From: CBDAPE01 sp965198325
Lineage (GTDB): Bacteria; Pseudomonadota; Alphaproteobacteria; UBA828; JAPUJA01
Reading direction: 5' to 3'
Assembly (NCBI GenBank): GCA_965198325.1
Contig: CBDAPE010000014.1
Location: 62,001-126,000 of the forward strand
DNA length: 64,000 nucleotides
The notes beneath the pieces are model-generated. The model ran no database searches, had not been told where the DNA came from, and saw nothing but the letters and a program-made list of their open reading frames with translations. A program made the translations under genes and the position numbers. Positions 53,844 to 62,153 of this stretch are shown one piece after another (position 1 is the first letter of the stretch; the number at the start of each line of letters is the position of its first letter).

Positions 53844-54605
53844 TCAGTTCGCCGTCGGGGTTTGACGCCTGCGGCTCTGGTTGAGCCGATAGCTGTCGCC
53901 GTTCATCTCGAGGATGTTGACGTGGTGGGTGAGGCGGTCGAGGAGAGCGCCGGTAAGCCGTTCGGAGCCGAACACCTCGGTCCATTCGTCGAACGGCAGA
54001 TTGGTGGTGACCAGGGTCGAGCCGCGCTCGTAGCGTTGGCTGAACACCTCGAACAGGAGCTCGGCACCGGTCTTGGACAGCGGCACGAAGCCGAGCTCGT
54101 CGACGATCAGAAGCTTGTAGGTGGCGAGCTTCTTCTGGAACCTCAGCAGCTGCTTGTCATCGCGGGCCTCGATGAGCTCGTGGACCAGCGCGGCGGTGAT
54201 GAAGCCGACCGAGAGGCCCTTCTGGCAGGCCGCCAAGCCGAGACCGAGGGCGATGTGGGTCTTGCCGGTGCCGCTGTTGCCGAGCGCGATGAGGTTCTCG
54301 CGGCGCTCGATGTACGCGCAGCGGGCGAGCTCCAGGACCAGCGTCTTGTTGAGCGAGGGGATGACCTTGAAATCGAAGCTATCGAGGCTCTTGATCACGG
54401 GGAAGCGCGCCGCCTTGATCCGCCGCTCGACCATGCGGCGCTCGCGGTCGATCAGCTCGAGCTCGGCCAGACGCAGAAGATAGCGAACGTGGTCGACGCC
54501 TTCAGAGGCGCACTGCCGGGCGATCTTGTCGTACTCCCTCAGGACCGTCGGCAGCTTCAGCCTCTTGAGGTGGTGGACGAGCAGCAGCCGTGGTGTGTCG
54601 GTCAT
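53844..54605 (-). CDS. istB: IS21 ATP-binding protein IstB
   Basis: 253 residues. Walker A GNSGTGKTHIALG, Walker B LLIVDELGFVPLS, and arginine-rich sensor region GSERLTGALLDRLTHHVNIL. It retains the consensus Leu residues that copy 1 has changed to Arg, so this is the better candidate for an active helper protein. The start overlaps the istA stop (ATGA). Confidence 0.95.
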   Translation of the reverse strand: MTDTPRLLLVHHLKRLKLPTVLREYDKIARQCASEGVDHVRYLLRLAELELIDRERRMVERRIKAARFPVIKSLDSFDFKVIPSLNKTLVLELARCAYIERRENLIALGNSGTGKTHIALGLGLAACQKGLSVGFITAALVHELIEARDDKQLLRFQKKLATYKLLIVDELGFVPLSKTGAELLFEVFSQRYERGSTLVTTNLPFDEWTEVFGSERLTGALLDRLTHHVNILEMNGDSYRLNQSRRRQTPTAN

Positions 54606-56101
54606 GCGCCGAGCCCCGACAGCAGGCTCATGTACGACTTGGCAGACGTCGTCGCGACCCGGGCGCGCGGCAGGTACGGATAGACCTCGAGGTTGAGCCG
54701 GGGCGGCCGCCGCTCGATGCGGCACAGCACCAGGTGCTTGACGGCATCGAAGCCGATGGCGCCGATCCTGAGCGCATCGTCGACCGCTGCCGTCAGCTCC
54801 TCGAGCCGGAAGCTCTCCAGCAGACGGAGCACCTGGACGTACTCGCGCTTGCCTGCCTTGCCCATGCGAGCTTCGAGGAGGCGTCGCAGGGTGATGAAGC
54901 TATCGGGCAGGTCCCAGCCCGCCAACGGCGCGGCCTGGTCGAGGGCGCCGATCTTCTGCTCGGTCAAGGGCAGGTAATGCAGCGGGTCGAAGATCAGGTC
55001 CGCGCTGTCATAGGACCGGCGGTGCCGGGCGATCACTTCGGCGCCGCAAGAGATCATCACCTCGTCGACATAGCCGCGGATCAGCACCTCGCGGTGCCCG
55101 TATGCTACGGGCACCGAGTAGTCGTGGCCGCGGTAACGCACCAGCGACAGTGAGCTCGCCCTTCCGGGACGCTTGTCGCAGGCATCATAGGGAGCAGGCG
55201 GCAATGGCAAGAGCACTTGACGGTCCCGTTCGAGGCGCTCGCTGATGGTTTCCTTGTGACCCCGCAGCCGTGCGGCCCGGCGCCGGCAACACCGTTCGGC
55301 GAGAGCACCGTTGAGAGCCTCGAAGCTCTCGGCCCGCGGGATCGGGACCAGGAAGTCCCGCCGGATGAAGCCAACCAGTCCCTCGACTTTGCCCTTGTCA
55401 TTCCCCTTGCCCGGTCGGCCGAACCTGTCCTCGAACAGATAGTGGGATTGCAACTCCGTGAAGACGCGCGTTCGCGGCCGCTTGCCATCTCCCAGGACCC
55501 GGGCAACAGCCAGCTTGGTGTTGTCGTACAGGATGGATGTGGGAACGCCGCCGAAGAAGGCGAATGCCGCATTGTGACCATCGCAAAAGGCCTCGGTCGT
55601 CTCCGCCGGATAGGCTTTCACAAAACAACCATCGCTGTGGGGAAGGTCGAAGGCAAGGAAGTGGACCTTGCGCGACACGCCGCCGATCACCGCCATCGCC
55701 TCACCGAAGTCCGCCTGGGCGTGACCGGGGGAATGGACGAGCGGCACAAACACCTCACGTGACCGAAGCCGCCGCTCGCGAACGGAGTCCTTCACGATGG
55801 TGTACCCGCCCGTAAAGCCGTACTCGTCCCGGAGACGGTCGAAGATGCGCTTTGCAGTGTGCCGTTGTTTGCGGTGACTGGTCCGATCATCCTCCAGGAT
55901 CCGATCGATGATCCCCGTGAACGGATCCAGCTTCGGTCGCCGGGGCGGCGTGCTTCGGCGATATCCTGGCGGCACCGAGAACGACAGCATCTTACGGACC
56001 GTCTTGCGGTCCACACCAAACACCCGCGACGCCTCGTGGACGCTCATCCTATCGACACGGCACGCCCGCCGAACCCGTGCGTACAAATCCACTCGATACA
56101 T
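54602..56101 (-). CDS. istA: IS21 transposase IstA
   Basis: 499 residues. HTH in SVHEASRVFGVDRKTVRKML; DDE residues in AQADFGEAM, LYDNTKLAV and KGKVEGLVGFIRR. Intact. It differs from copy 1 by about one residue in ten up to roughly residue 430 and is identical after GAIGFDAVKHL, consistent with recombination between elements. Confidence 0.95.
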   Translation of the reverse strand: MYRVDLYARVRRACRVDRMSVHEASRVFGVDRKTVRKMLSFSVPPGYRRSTPPRRPKLDPFTGIIDRILEDDRTSHRKQRHTAKRIFDRLRDEYGFTGGYTIVKDSVRERRLRSREVFVPLVHSPGHAQADFGEAMAVIGGVSRKVHFLAFDLPHSDGCFVKAYPAETTEAFCDGHNAAFAFFGGVPTSILYDNTKLAVARVLGDGKRPRTRVFTELQSHYLFEDRFGRPGKGNDKGKVEGLVGFIRRDFLVPIPRAESFEALNGALAERCCRRRAARLRGHKETISERLERDRQVLLPLPPAPYDACDKRPGRASSLSLVRYRGHDYSVPVAYGHREVLIRGYVDEVMISCGAEVIARHRRSYDSADLIFDPLHYLPLTEQKIGALDQAAPLAGWDLPDSFITLRRLLEARMGKAGKREYVQVLRLLESFRLEELTAAVDDALRIGAIGFDAVKHLVLCRIERRPPRLNLEVYPYLPRARVATTSAKSYMSLLSGLGA

Positions 56102-56218
56102 CCCCCCGCCTTCCAGTCAGAGCAACCCTGACAGAAGGCTATAGACGGTCCCTTTTTGGTCCGCCGCGGCCGGATGGCCCGGGCGCTTCAATGGGGGATT
56201 ATTGCGCCGCCGTTCTCA

Positions 56219-56393
56219 GAAAAAGTTGACGCGCGATTTTTCCGCCATCTGCACGTTGCGTGATCAGGTCGCTCATGCAAATTACTACGCGGAAACGCCA
56301 ACAAAGGCGCTCAACCTATGTTCGTTGGTCAAGACGATCTTGCAGATTCAACAATTGCTTGCTAGCGCAGCGGCGCAGTCGATGGGCGACTGA
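56219..56393 (+). pseudogene. Tail of a HEPN-like protein, truncated by IS21
   Basis: Directly beyond the IS end a frame of about 58 codons runs to TGA: KLTRDFSAICTLRDQVAHAN, then YYAETPTKALNLCSLVKTIL and LQIQQLL to SMGD. RDQVAH fits the R-x4-H motif of HEPN ribonucleases/toxins, followed by helical sequence as in HEPN C-termini. The N-terminal part is missing. This is an inference from one motif and the helical pattern. Confidence 0.45.
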
Positions 56394-56600
56394 CCGTGCG
56401 GCGGTCTCCTGCCCCTAGGGTGTCGATAACGCGGTAGCCATAACAGGTCCGCAAAGGTACTTGAAGGTGGAGATGACGTGCTTCAAGGCCTTTCCGGTAT
56501 TGCGGCATCGAAGGAACCGCCAAGAGTGTCCGTCGTCAGATGATTTGAGACCGAGTGGAGCTTAAAATAACGGAGGCTCTGGCTCGCCTGGTTGATAATT

Positions 56601-57273
56601 TTAGGCAGCGGCGTCGCGATGTTGCAAGCGCCGGTGCTCGATGGTCTTTCGTTTGATCCTTTCGCTTTCCAGCAGGCTGGTTTGGCCGCGCCCGAAGTAG
56701 ACATCGGCGGGCGTGAGGTTATTCAAGCTCTCGTGGTAGCGCCGGTGGTTGTAGTGCTCGACGAAGGGGCCGAGCTGGGCTTCGAGATCACCGGGCAGAT
56801 AATAGTTCTCGAGCAGGATCCGGTTCTTCAGCGTCTGGTGCCAGCGCTCGATCTTGCCCTGGGTCTGGGGATGGTAAGGTGCGCCACGGACATGCTCCAT
56901 GCTCTGATCATCGAGCCATTCGGCCAAGTCGCCGGAGATATAGCTCGATCCGTTGTCGGACAACGGCCGCGGCTTATGGACGACCTTCGCCTGATCGCAG
57001 CCTGGTGCCTTAGCTCACGTGGCGACAGTTCAGGCGCGTCCAGGGCCAGTCGTAAGACCGCCCCCGAACATCATCCGGGATACGGTTCCAGACCTGCTTC
57101 GGCCTGGGAGGTCTGTCTTTCAGCGCCTCGTACCCGCCGCTCTGGTAGCGGTCGTAGCATCGGTAAAATCTCGCGGGCAGGATAGCGAGCTTGTCCAGCG
57201 TTCGGCGTACCGGCAGACGGGATTGCTCGACCAGGCGGATGATTTCCAGTTTCTCGGCGGCTGGGTATCTCAT
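56601..57273 (-). pseudogene. IS3-family transposase OrfB, internally deleted
   Basis: The N-terminal part (57273 to about 57010: MRYPAAEKLEIIRLVEQSRL ... LNCRHVS, the HTH domain) and the C-terminal part (CDQAKVVHKPRPLSDNGSSY ... RIKRKTIEHRRLQH, second Asp and the Glu in TQGKIERWHQTLK) lie in different frames. The stretch carrying the first catalytic Asp (QTDFTYL in relatives) is gone. The start overlaps the orfA stop. Confidence 0.85.
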
Positions 57274-57644
57274 TCCTCGTCTCCCCCATCCGCGATCATG
57301 CTTTTTTTGAGCCGCCGCAGTTCCAGGGCCTGCTCGGCAACGACTTCCTTCAGCTGCCGCGCCTCCCGCCGAAGGTCCGTGACCTCGCTGCTGCTTGCTG
57401 CACGCGCCGTATCGCCCGCCAGCCGGCGCTTGCCGGCCTCCAGGAACTCCTTGGACCCGCTGTAATAAAGGCTCTCCGCGATACCCTCACGCCGGCACAG
57501 CTCGGCAATCCTGAACTCACCGCGCAGACCATCCAACACGATGCGGATTTTCTCCTCAGAAGAATATTGCTTGCGGGTCACCCGGCGGATGTTCCTCACA
57601 ATTCGCTCAGACGACGATTTTCTGCTTCCCGATGTCTGTCTCAT
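57270..57644 (-). CDS. IS3-family transposase OrfA
   Basis: About 124 residues from ATG 57644 (MRQTSGSRKSSSERIVRNIR). HTH transposase_8 domain: QYSSEEKIRIVLDGLRGEFR, ELCRREGIAESLYY, then a leucine-zipper-like coiled coil (LRREARQLKEVVAEQALELRRLKKS). Apparently intact, but its partner OrfB is deleted. Confidence 0.85.
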   Translation of the reverse strand: MRQTSGSRKSSSERIVRNIRRVTRKQYSSEEKIRIVLDGLRGEFRIAELCRREGIAESLYYSGSKEFLEAGKRRLAGDTARAASSSEVTDLRREARQLKEVVAEQALELRRLKKSMIADGGDEE

Positions 57645-57710
57645 CTCCACTCCTTGTCGATTACGATGAGCCAGAAATCCTCCGTTGTTCAATAACCCAA
57701 ATCTGTCTCA

Positions 57711-58180
57711 TAAGCGCTGACGGGGGACACCGGTATTTCTGTCCCTCATCAGATAATACAGTGCCGTTTCCCAGGGAAAGGCTTGGCTCACCGAGTTGGC
57801 GATGCAATCCACATTGGGGCGATATGTGACATTGCTGCACTGCTGATCGGAGCGAGGGTTCGAAACCGATAGACGTGCCAACACATTGATATTGTTTGAT
57901 TCTGGGGCATTAATTTTCGCGCCGAATACCAGGCGGTGCATCAAACGAATTCTGTGGGTTTTCTTGTTTCCAGAAAAGTTCGGTAAAGGTGGGTGCGGGC
58001 CCCCGATTTGAACGTGCGTCCGCTTCGTCGAATGTCCGCTTTGGATCGCAAGCGGTCGTGCCGGCGCCCCTGCTGCGATGTCCGCTTGTAGCCGGGAGCG
58101 AACCTTGGCACCGGTTCTGGAATTGGTCCGCTGTGCAGGGTAGAGCAGCCGTCGATATACCCGGCCTGCGCCGGACCGGG
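57711..58180. other. Intergenic region with a small inverted repeat
   Basis: No supported gene. The segment 58028-58055 (AATGTCCGCTTTGGATCGCA with the closing AGCGG) contains the inverted repeat CCGCTT/AAGCGG at 58036-58055. It looks like a dispersed intergenic repeat seen in many alphaproteobacterial genomes, known from the spurious translation NVRFGS. A second partial match (GATGTCCGCTTGTAG) follows near 58077. Confidence 0.4.
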
Positions 58181-58831
58181 TCAGTTTCCCTCGGCCTCGT
58201 TACGGAGCTGCTTGCTCAGGTCGCCGCCGACACCGAGACAGGAATTCAGGGCGTCACGGAGCGGCTTGATCGCCCCGATGGCGGCGCGGCCGTCGCCGGC
58301 AGCTACCGTGGCCATGGTCATTCTATGGGATATTTCGTAGCTGTTGACGGTGCCGTAGAAAGTCACCGCGAGCGCGGCGACACTCGGCGACAGGAGGCCC
58401 AGCTGGTCGGCAACCGCCGGATAGACGACGGGCGGGCGAAGGTAAAACAATCTGAGGGTCTCCCCACTAAAGGTGCGCTCGCCCGTCGATTCCAGTCGGC
58501 CCATAGTATTTTTGAACAGCTTCAGGTGGCTGCAGATCGACCCGATCTCCGCGGCGAGCGCGCCGGCCAGCCGGTGATGGTCGTCGCGCCGGCGCCGCTC
58601 CTCTCGCTCCCGGGCAAGCCGCCCTTGATCGGCGGCGACGCTCTTGATCGCCTCGAAGCCGATCACTGCCGCCTACACGAGACCCGCGAAGCCGATCACC
58701 CCCGCAATCAGCAGCTGCCAGCCGTCGATAACCTCGACGATCGACCCGCCGTGGTTGGTGGCGAGCGGCACGAACACAATCGCGGCGACCAACAGGGTCG
58801 CGACGACAAGAGCCCAGCTGCGGCTGTTCAT
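58181..58831 (-). pseudogene. Membrane protein of unknown function interrupted by in-frame TAG
   Basis: From ATG 58831: MNSRSWALVVATLLVAAIVF (membrane segment 1), a short periplasmic loop, then LLIAGVIGFAGLV and TAG (58675-58673), then AAVIGFEAIKSVAADQGRLA in the same frame and 160 more residues to EAEGN. The stop falls inside the second membrane helix; Trp (TGG) is a plausible original codon. The cytoplasmic part is helical (REREERRRRDDHHRLAGALAAEI) with FYGTVNSYEISHRM. No named family recognised. Confidence 0.65.
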
Positions 58832-59363
58832 CGGCGCAGTGTGGCCGGACTCGCCGGCCCCGCGCAAGCGGCGGTGGCCTGTGGGCCGGGAGACGGGCCG
58901 GTGAGCGCCGGACGGGGCCTCGCGGCGAGCGACTGTTCGGCGGAGGTCGTCATCCAGCGAGGGCGTCGTTGCGTGAGGCGAGATCGGGCGGGCCTTCCAC
59001 GGTGAATACCATGACGGGTCTCCTTGTACGCAAAGGGGTGTCTGGACAGCGTCGGTGAAGCGGATTCTCCCCACCATTAAGGCGGGATTATGGGAATAAC
59101 GGTCTCCATTACGGCAGAGTGGCCACCCGCGCATCGGCAGGGCGCTAAATCCGGAAATCCGACTCTAATCGCCTGAATAGAGTGATAAACGCTAAAAAAC
59201 GGCTACAAAAAAGGTCCGCGCGGCAAGTCACCAGCGAACCCATACCTCCCACTTCTCAGGACGATACCGGAATTCTACGCCAAGCGATCCCCGTTGTCAA
59301 CTGTTTTGTTGGAAAATATCCGGTGAGACCGCCGGCCGCTGCAGGATCCGCCCCCCCGGGGGG
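58832..59363. other. Intergenic region, one possible short leader peptide
   Basis: The only item with a good start is a 20-codon minus-strand frame at 59012-58950 (MVFTVEGPPDLASRNDALAG) preceded by AAGGAG at an ideal distance, ending about 120 bases before the interrupted membrane gene. It could be a leader peptide or chance. The AT-rich stretch 59090-59330 has no supported gene. Confidence 0.35.
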
Positions 59364-59789
59364 CTAGTCCGTGCGGTCGTAGTAGCGGATCTCGAGGACA
59401 TTGCCGTCGGGGTCGTTGAAGTAGTCCGAGCGCACAGCCGCCCCCTGCGCGCCGAACGCTCTCTCGCCTCCCGATCTAAGCGCCACGCCGTGCTCGGTCA
59501 GGCGCGCGGCGATGCCTGCGCGCTCCGCCGCGCTCATGGACAGGCACAGATGGTTGAGGGCCGCGCCGCCGCCCGCCTCACCGCCTCCGGTGAACTCGCG
59601 CACCCTCGCGGCCGTGTCCCGGGCCATAAGGTCGAGGATCGTGGTTTCGTTGATCCGCACGCTGGGAAAGCCCGCCCGCCCGGCCTCGAACTCCGCCGCC
59701 CGCACGGGCGCGAGCCCCACCACGTCGCGGTAGAAGTCGAGGGCGCGATTCGGGTCGTCCACCCACAACACCACATGATCGATGTTCAT
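59364..59789 (-). CDS. VOC family (glyoxalase/bleomycin-resistance fold) protein
   Basis: 141 residues. It starts MNIDHVVLWVDDPNRALDFY; one betaalphabetabetabeta module with the first metal ligand His4 (IDHVV), a second ligand near NHLCLSM, and the terminal Glu in DPDGNVLEIRYY. Probably a metal-dependent dioxygenase, lyase or isomerase of unknown substrate. It lies 58 bases after the epimerase gene on the same strand. Confidence 0.9.
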   Translation of the reverse strand: MNIDHVVLWVDDPNRALDFYRDVVGLAPVRAAEFEAGRAGFPSVRINETTILDLMARDTAARVREFTGGGEAGGGAALNHLCLSMSAAERAGIAARLTEHGVALRSGGERAFGAQGAAVRSDYFNDPDGNVLEIRYYDRTD

Positions 59790-59847
59790 GGGCCAAGCCT
59801 AACCCGCATTCGCGTCGGTTTCGAGACCGCGCCCGCGCGCCAGCAGC

Positions 59848-60849
59848 CTAGTTCACCACGAAGCCGTGGGCGAAGGGGTCCCGGTCGTCGACGAAGATCG
59901 TGTTCAGCCCGGTCACCCGTGCCCAGCCCGCGATGCTGGGCTTGATGGCCTCAAGGTTGCCCACCCGGCAGGCCTCCTCGACGCGGCAGTGAAACAGGCT
60001 GCCGATGATGCTCTCGTGGACGAATTCGTCGCCCGGCGCGAGCTTGCCCTTCGCCGCCCACTGGGCCATGCGCGCCGAGGTGCCCGTGCCGCAGGGCGAG
60101 CGGTCGATCGCGTGCTCGCCGTAAAACACCGCGTTCCGCCCGTGGGCGTCGGGCTTGGTCGGCTTGCCCGTCCACATCACGTGGGTCACATCCCTGACCG
60201 TCGGGTCTTCCGGGTGGACCGGCTGGATCGCGTCCCGCGCAAGCTCGCGCACCAGCGGGCTGTAGCGCAGCAGGTCGGCGGCCGAACAGTCCTCGAGCCC
60301 GGCGAAGTTCTTCTGGGGGTCGATGATGGCGTAGAAGTTTCCGCCATAGCCCACGTCGAAGACCAGATCGCCCAGCCCCGGGCAGTCGATGGTCACGTCC
60401 GTGGCCGCGAGGTAGCAGCCCACGTTGAAGATCCGCACCCGGTCGACGAACGCCCCGTCGCGCTCATATTCCACGCCGACCAGGCCTGCGGGCACGTCGA
60501 GCGTCAGCTTGCCCTCCTCCCGGGGGCTGACCAGCCCGTGTTCGAGCGCGATGGTCACCGTGCCGATGGTGCCGTGACCGCACATCGGCAGACAGCCGGT
60601 CGTCTCGATGAACAGCAGGGCGATATCGGCTTCGGGCGCCAGCGGCGGGTAGAGGATCGCACCCGACATCATGTCGTGGCCCCGGGGCTCGAACATCAAC
60701 GCCGTGCGGATCCAGTCGTAATGCGCCATGAAATCCTGCCGGCGCTCGCTCATGGTCGCGCCGTCGAGCGCCGGCGCGCCCTCGATGACCACGCGGACCG
60801 GGTTGCCGCAGGCATGGCCGTCGATGCAGGAGAACGTGTGGCGCGCCAT
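59848..60849 (-). CDS. Proline racemase family: 4-hydroxyproline 2-epimerase
   Basis: 333 residues, the usual length. Both catalytic cysteines are present: MCGHGTIG near residue 90 and SPCGTGTSA near 254, so an epimerase rather than the Thr-containing trans-3-hydroxyproline dehydratase. It also has FSCIDGHACGNPVRVV and DVGYGGNFYAI. Interconverts trans-4-hydroxy-L-proline and cis-4-hydroxy-D-proline in the cytoplasm. ATG 60849 gives the conserved MARHTFSCIDGH start. Adjacent to a DapA-family enzyme of the same pathway. Confidence 0.9.
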   Translation of the reverse strand: MARHTFSCIDGHACGNPVRVVIEGAPALDGATMSERRQDFMAHYDWIRTALMFEPRGHDMMSGAILYPPLAPEADIALLFIETTGCLPMCGHGTIGTVTIALEHGLVSPREEGKLTLDVPAGLVGVEYERDGAFVDRVRIFNVGCYLAATDVTIDCPGLGDLVFDVGYGGNFYAIIDPQKNFAGLEDCSAADLLRYSPLVRELARDAIQPVHPEDPTVRDVTHVMWTGKPTKPDAHGRNAVFYGEHAIDRSPCGTGTSARMAQWAAKGKLAPGDEFVHESIIGSLFHCRVEEACRVGNLEAIKPSIAGWARVTGLNTIFVDDRDPFAHGFVVN

Positions 60850-60866
60850 CGCGGGGGCCCTGCGGC

Positions 60867-61778
60867 CTATTCCGCGGCGGCGGCGCCCAGGTCGGGCGCG
60901 CTCGCGATCGCCGCCTCGACGATGGCGGCGACCTCCTGGGCCTCGTCGGGTTCGAGCGCCAGGCGGGGCGCGCGCACCACGGCGCTGCCCCGGCCCTGCA
61001 GGCTTGCCGCCAGCTTCAGGCACTGCACCAGCGTCGGGCGCGAGTCGAGGGCGAGGATCGGTGCGAACCAGGCGAACAGCGCGCGCGCCTCTGCCGCCCG
61101 CCCGTCGCGCGCCGCGCGAAACAGCGCCACCGATTCCCTGGGAAACGCGTTCACGAAGCCCGAGATCCAGCCCACCGCGCCGGCGTCGACCATGTCGAGC
61201 ACGATGTCGTCGGCGCCGCAGAAAATGTGAAAACCCGCGCCCAGCGTGCCGTGAAGCGCGATCGTGCGGGCAAGCTCGCCCGAGCTTTCCTTGGCCGCGC
61301 AGAAGCGCCCGTCGGCGGCTAGCTCGGCGATGACATCCGCGCCCATGTCCGAGCCGTAGGTTCCCGGGTTGTTGTAGATCATGATCGAGAGGCCCGTGGC
61401 CGCTGCGATCGACCGGAAGTGGGCGAGGATTTCGGCCCGGCCCGATTTGTAGACCAGCCCGGGCACGACCATCAGGCCGTCCGCGCCCGCGGCCTCGGCG
61501 TCCCGGGCCAGCGCGATGCCCGCCCGGGTCGAGCATTCGGCGATCCCGGCCAGCACCGGCACCCGGCCCCCGACGGTCTCGAGGATGGCGCTAAGCAGCG
61601 CGCGCTTTTCACCGGGGCCGAGGGTGAAGTTCTCGCCCGAGGTGCCGAGCGCGACCACGCCGTCGACCCCGTCTGCGACCAAGCGGTCGATCTCGACCTG
61701 GGTTGCGTCGAGATCGAGGCTGCCGTCGGCGCCGAACTGGGTCAGCGCCGCCGGATAGACCCCTTGCCAGTTCGCCAT
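60867..61778 (-). CDS. DapA-family lyase/deaminase, probably pyrroline-4-hydroxy-2-carboxylate deaminase
   Basis: 303 residues, TIM barrel of the dihydrodipicolinate synthase/N-acetylneuraminate lyase superfamily. GTSGENFTLGPGEK near 46-59, the Tyr in MIYNNPGTYG, and the Schiff-base lysine in FCAAKESSGE near 160. Beside a hydroxyproline epimerase the likely reaction is deamination of pyrroline-4-hydroxy-2-carboxylate to 2-oxoglutarate semialdehyde. Family membership is clear; the substrate rests on context. It lies 17 bases upstream of the epimerase gene in one operon. Confidence 0.85.
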   Translation of the reverse strand: MANWQGVYPAALTQFGADGSLDLDATQVEIDRLVADGVDGVVALGTSGENFTLGPGEKRALLSAILETVGGRVPVLAGIAECSTRAGIALARDAEAAGADGLMVVPGLVYKSGRAEILAHFRSIAAATGLSIMIYNNPGTYGSDMGADVIAELAADGRFCAAKESSGELARTIALHGTLGAGFHIFCGADDIVLDMVDAGAVGWISGFVNAFPRESVALFRAARDGRAAEARALFAWFAPILALDSRPTLVQCLKLAASLQGRGSAVVRAPRLALEPDEAQEVAAIVEAAIASAPDLGAAAAE

Positions 61779-61806
61779 GCTTGCTCTCCTCCGTCAACTC
61801 GCACAG

Positions 61807-61823
61807 TTCCAGGTTATCTGGAA
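61807..61823. promoter_or_regulatory. Inverted repeat TTCCAG-n5-CTGGAA, operator candidate
   Basis: A perfect 6-bp inverted repeat 28 bases upstream of the DapA-family start, inside the 375-bp region between two divergent catabolic units. Position fits a repressor site. No regulator gene is adjacent. Confidence 0.4.
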
Positions 61824-61959
61824 ATGCATGTGGCCGCGACTGCGGCCCGCCGCAGGACCGGGGTTGGCCCAGGGCGGCCGGTCCCATGAAAGAGCCCGGC
61901 GCACCCGCGTAGACGCGGACCGCTAGGTCCGCTGCCGTGAGCGGGTGAAGCGACGAGTT

Positions 61960-61980
61960 GGTTCCATTGAGGATGGAACC
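61960..61980. promoter_or_regulatory. Inverted repeat GGTTCCA-n7-TGGAACC, operator candidate
   Basis: A perfect 7-bp inverted repeat in the same intergenic region, sharing the TTCCA/TGGAA core with the repeat at 61807-61823, so both could bind one dimeric regulator. No gene is seen in 61779-62153. Confidence 0.45.
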
Positions 61981-62153
61981 ACTCGGATTGAGCATTTCGC
62001 GCCCGGCGCATCCTGTCAACGGGGCCCGCCCGCGCGCGCGGATTTGGACTTGGTCCCGGGCCGAACCGACGCTAAGCTATTGCATCATCTGCGATCGTTG
62101 GGCTAGTAGTCCGGGCGATTTCACAAGAATAACGCACTTAGGGAGAGGAACTG

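Larger units (their letters stand above)
53653..56218 (-). mobile_element. IS21-family insertion sequence, copy 2 (2,566 bp), inverted
   Basis: Same length as copy 1 to the base and in opposite orientation. Right terminus TGTCAATGGCGGAGCAAAAA at 53653, left terminus TGAGAACGGCGGCGCAATAA ending at 56218. The istA half and left end differ from copy 1 at many positions, while the istB half is almost identical. It interrupts the cas3 remnant on one side and abuts the tail of an unrelated gene on the other. No clear target duplication is seen (GAA next to both ends at most). Confidence 0.9.
56546..57710 (-). mobile_element. IS3-family insertion sequence with internal deletion (1,165 bp)
   Basis: Imperfect terminal inverted repeats begin TGAGAC: TGAGACCGAGTGGAGCTTAA at 56546, and on the other strand TGAGACAGATTTGGGTTATT ending at 57710; both continue with ACGGAGG-T-CTGG-like sequence. 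Inside are an intact orfA and an orfB with about 150 codons missing. It cannot transpose on its own. No convincing target duplication. Confidence 0.8.

Noticed and set aside
58010..58030. A tRNA-like 3' end (GGGTGCGGGCCCCCGATTTG)
   Set aside because: No matching acceptor, D or anticodon stems could be folded around it.
57989..59005. 338-codon plus-strand frame over the interrupted membrane gene
   Set aside because: The minus strand shows membrane helices and consistent coding character on both sides of one TAG; the plus frame has neither motif nor start signal.
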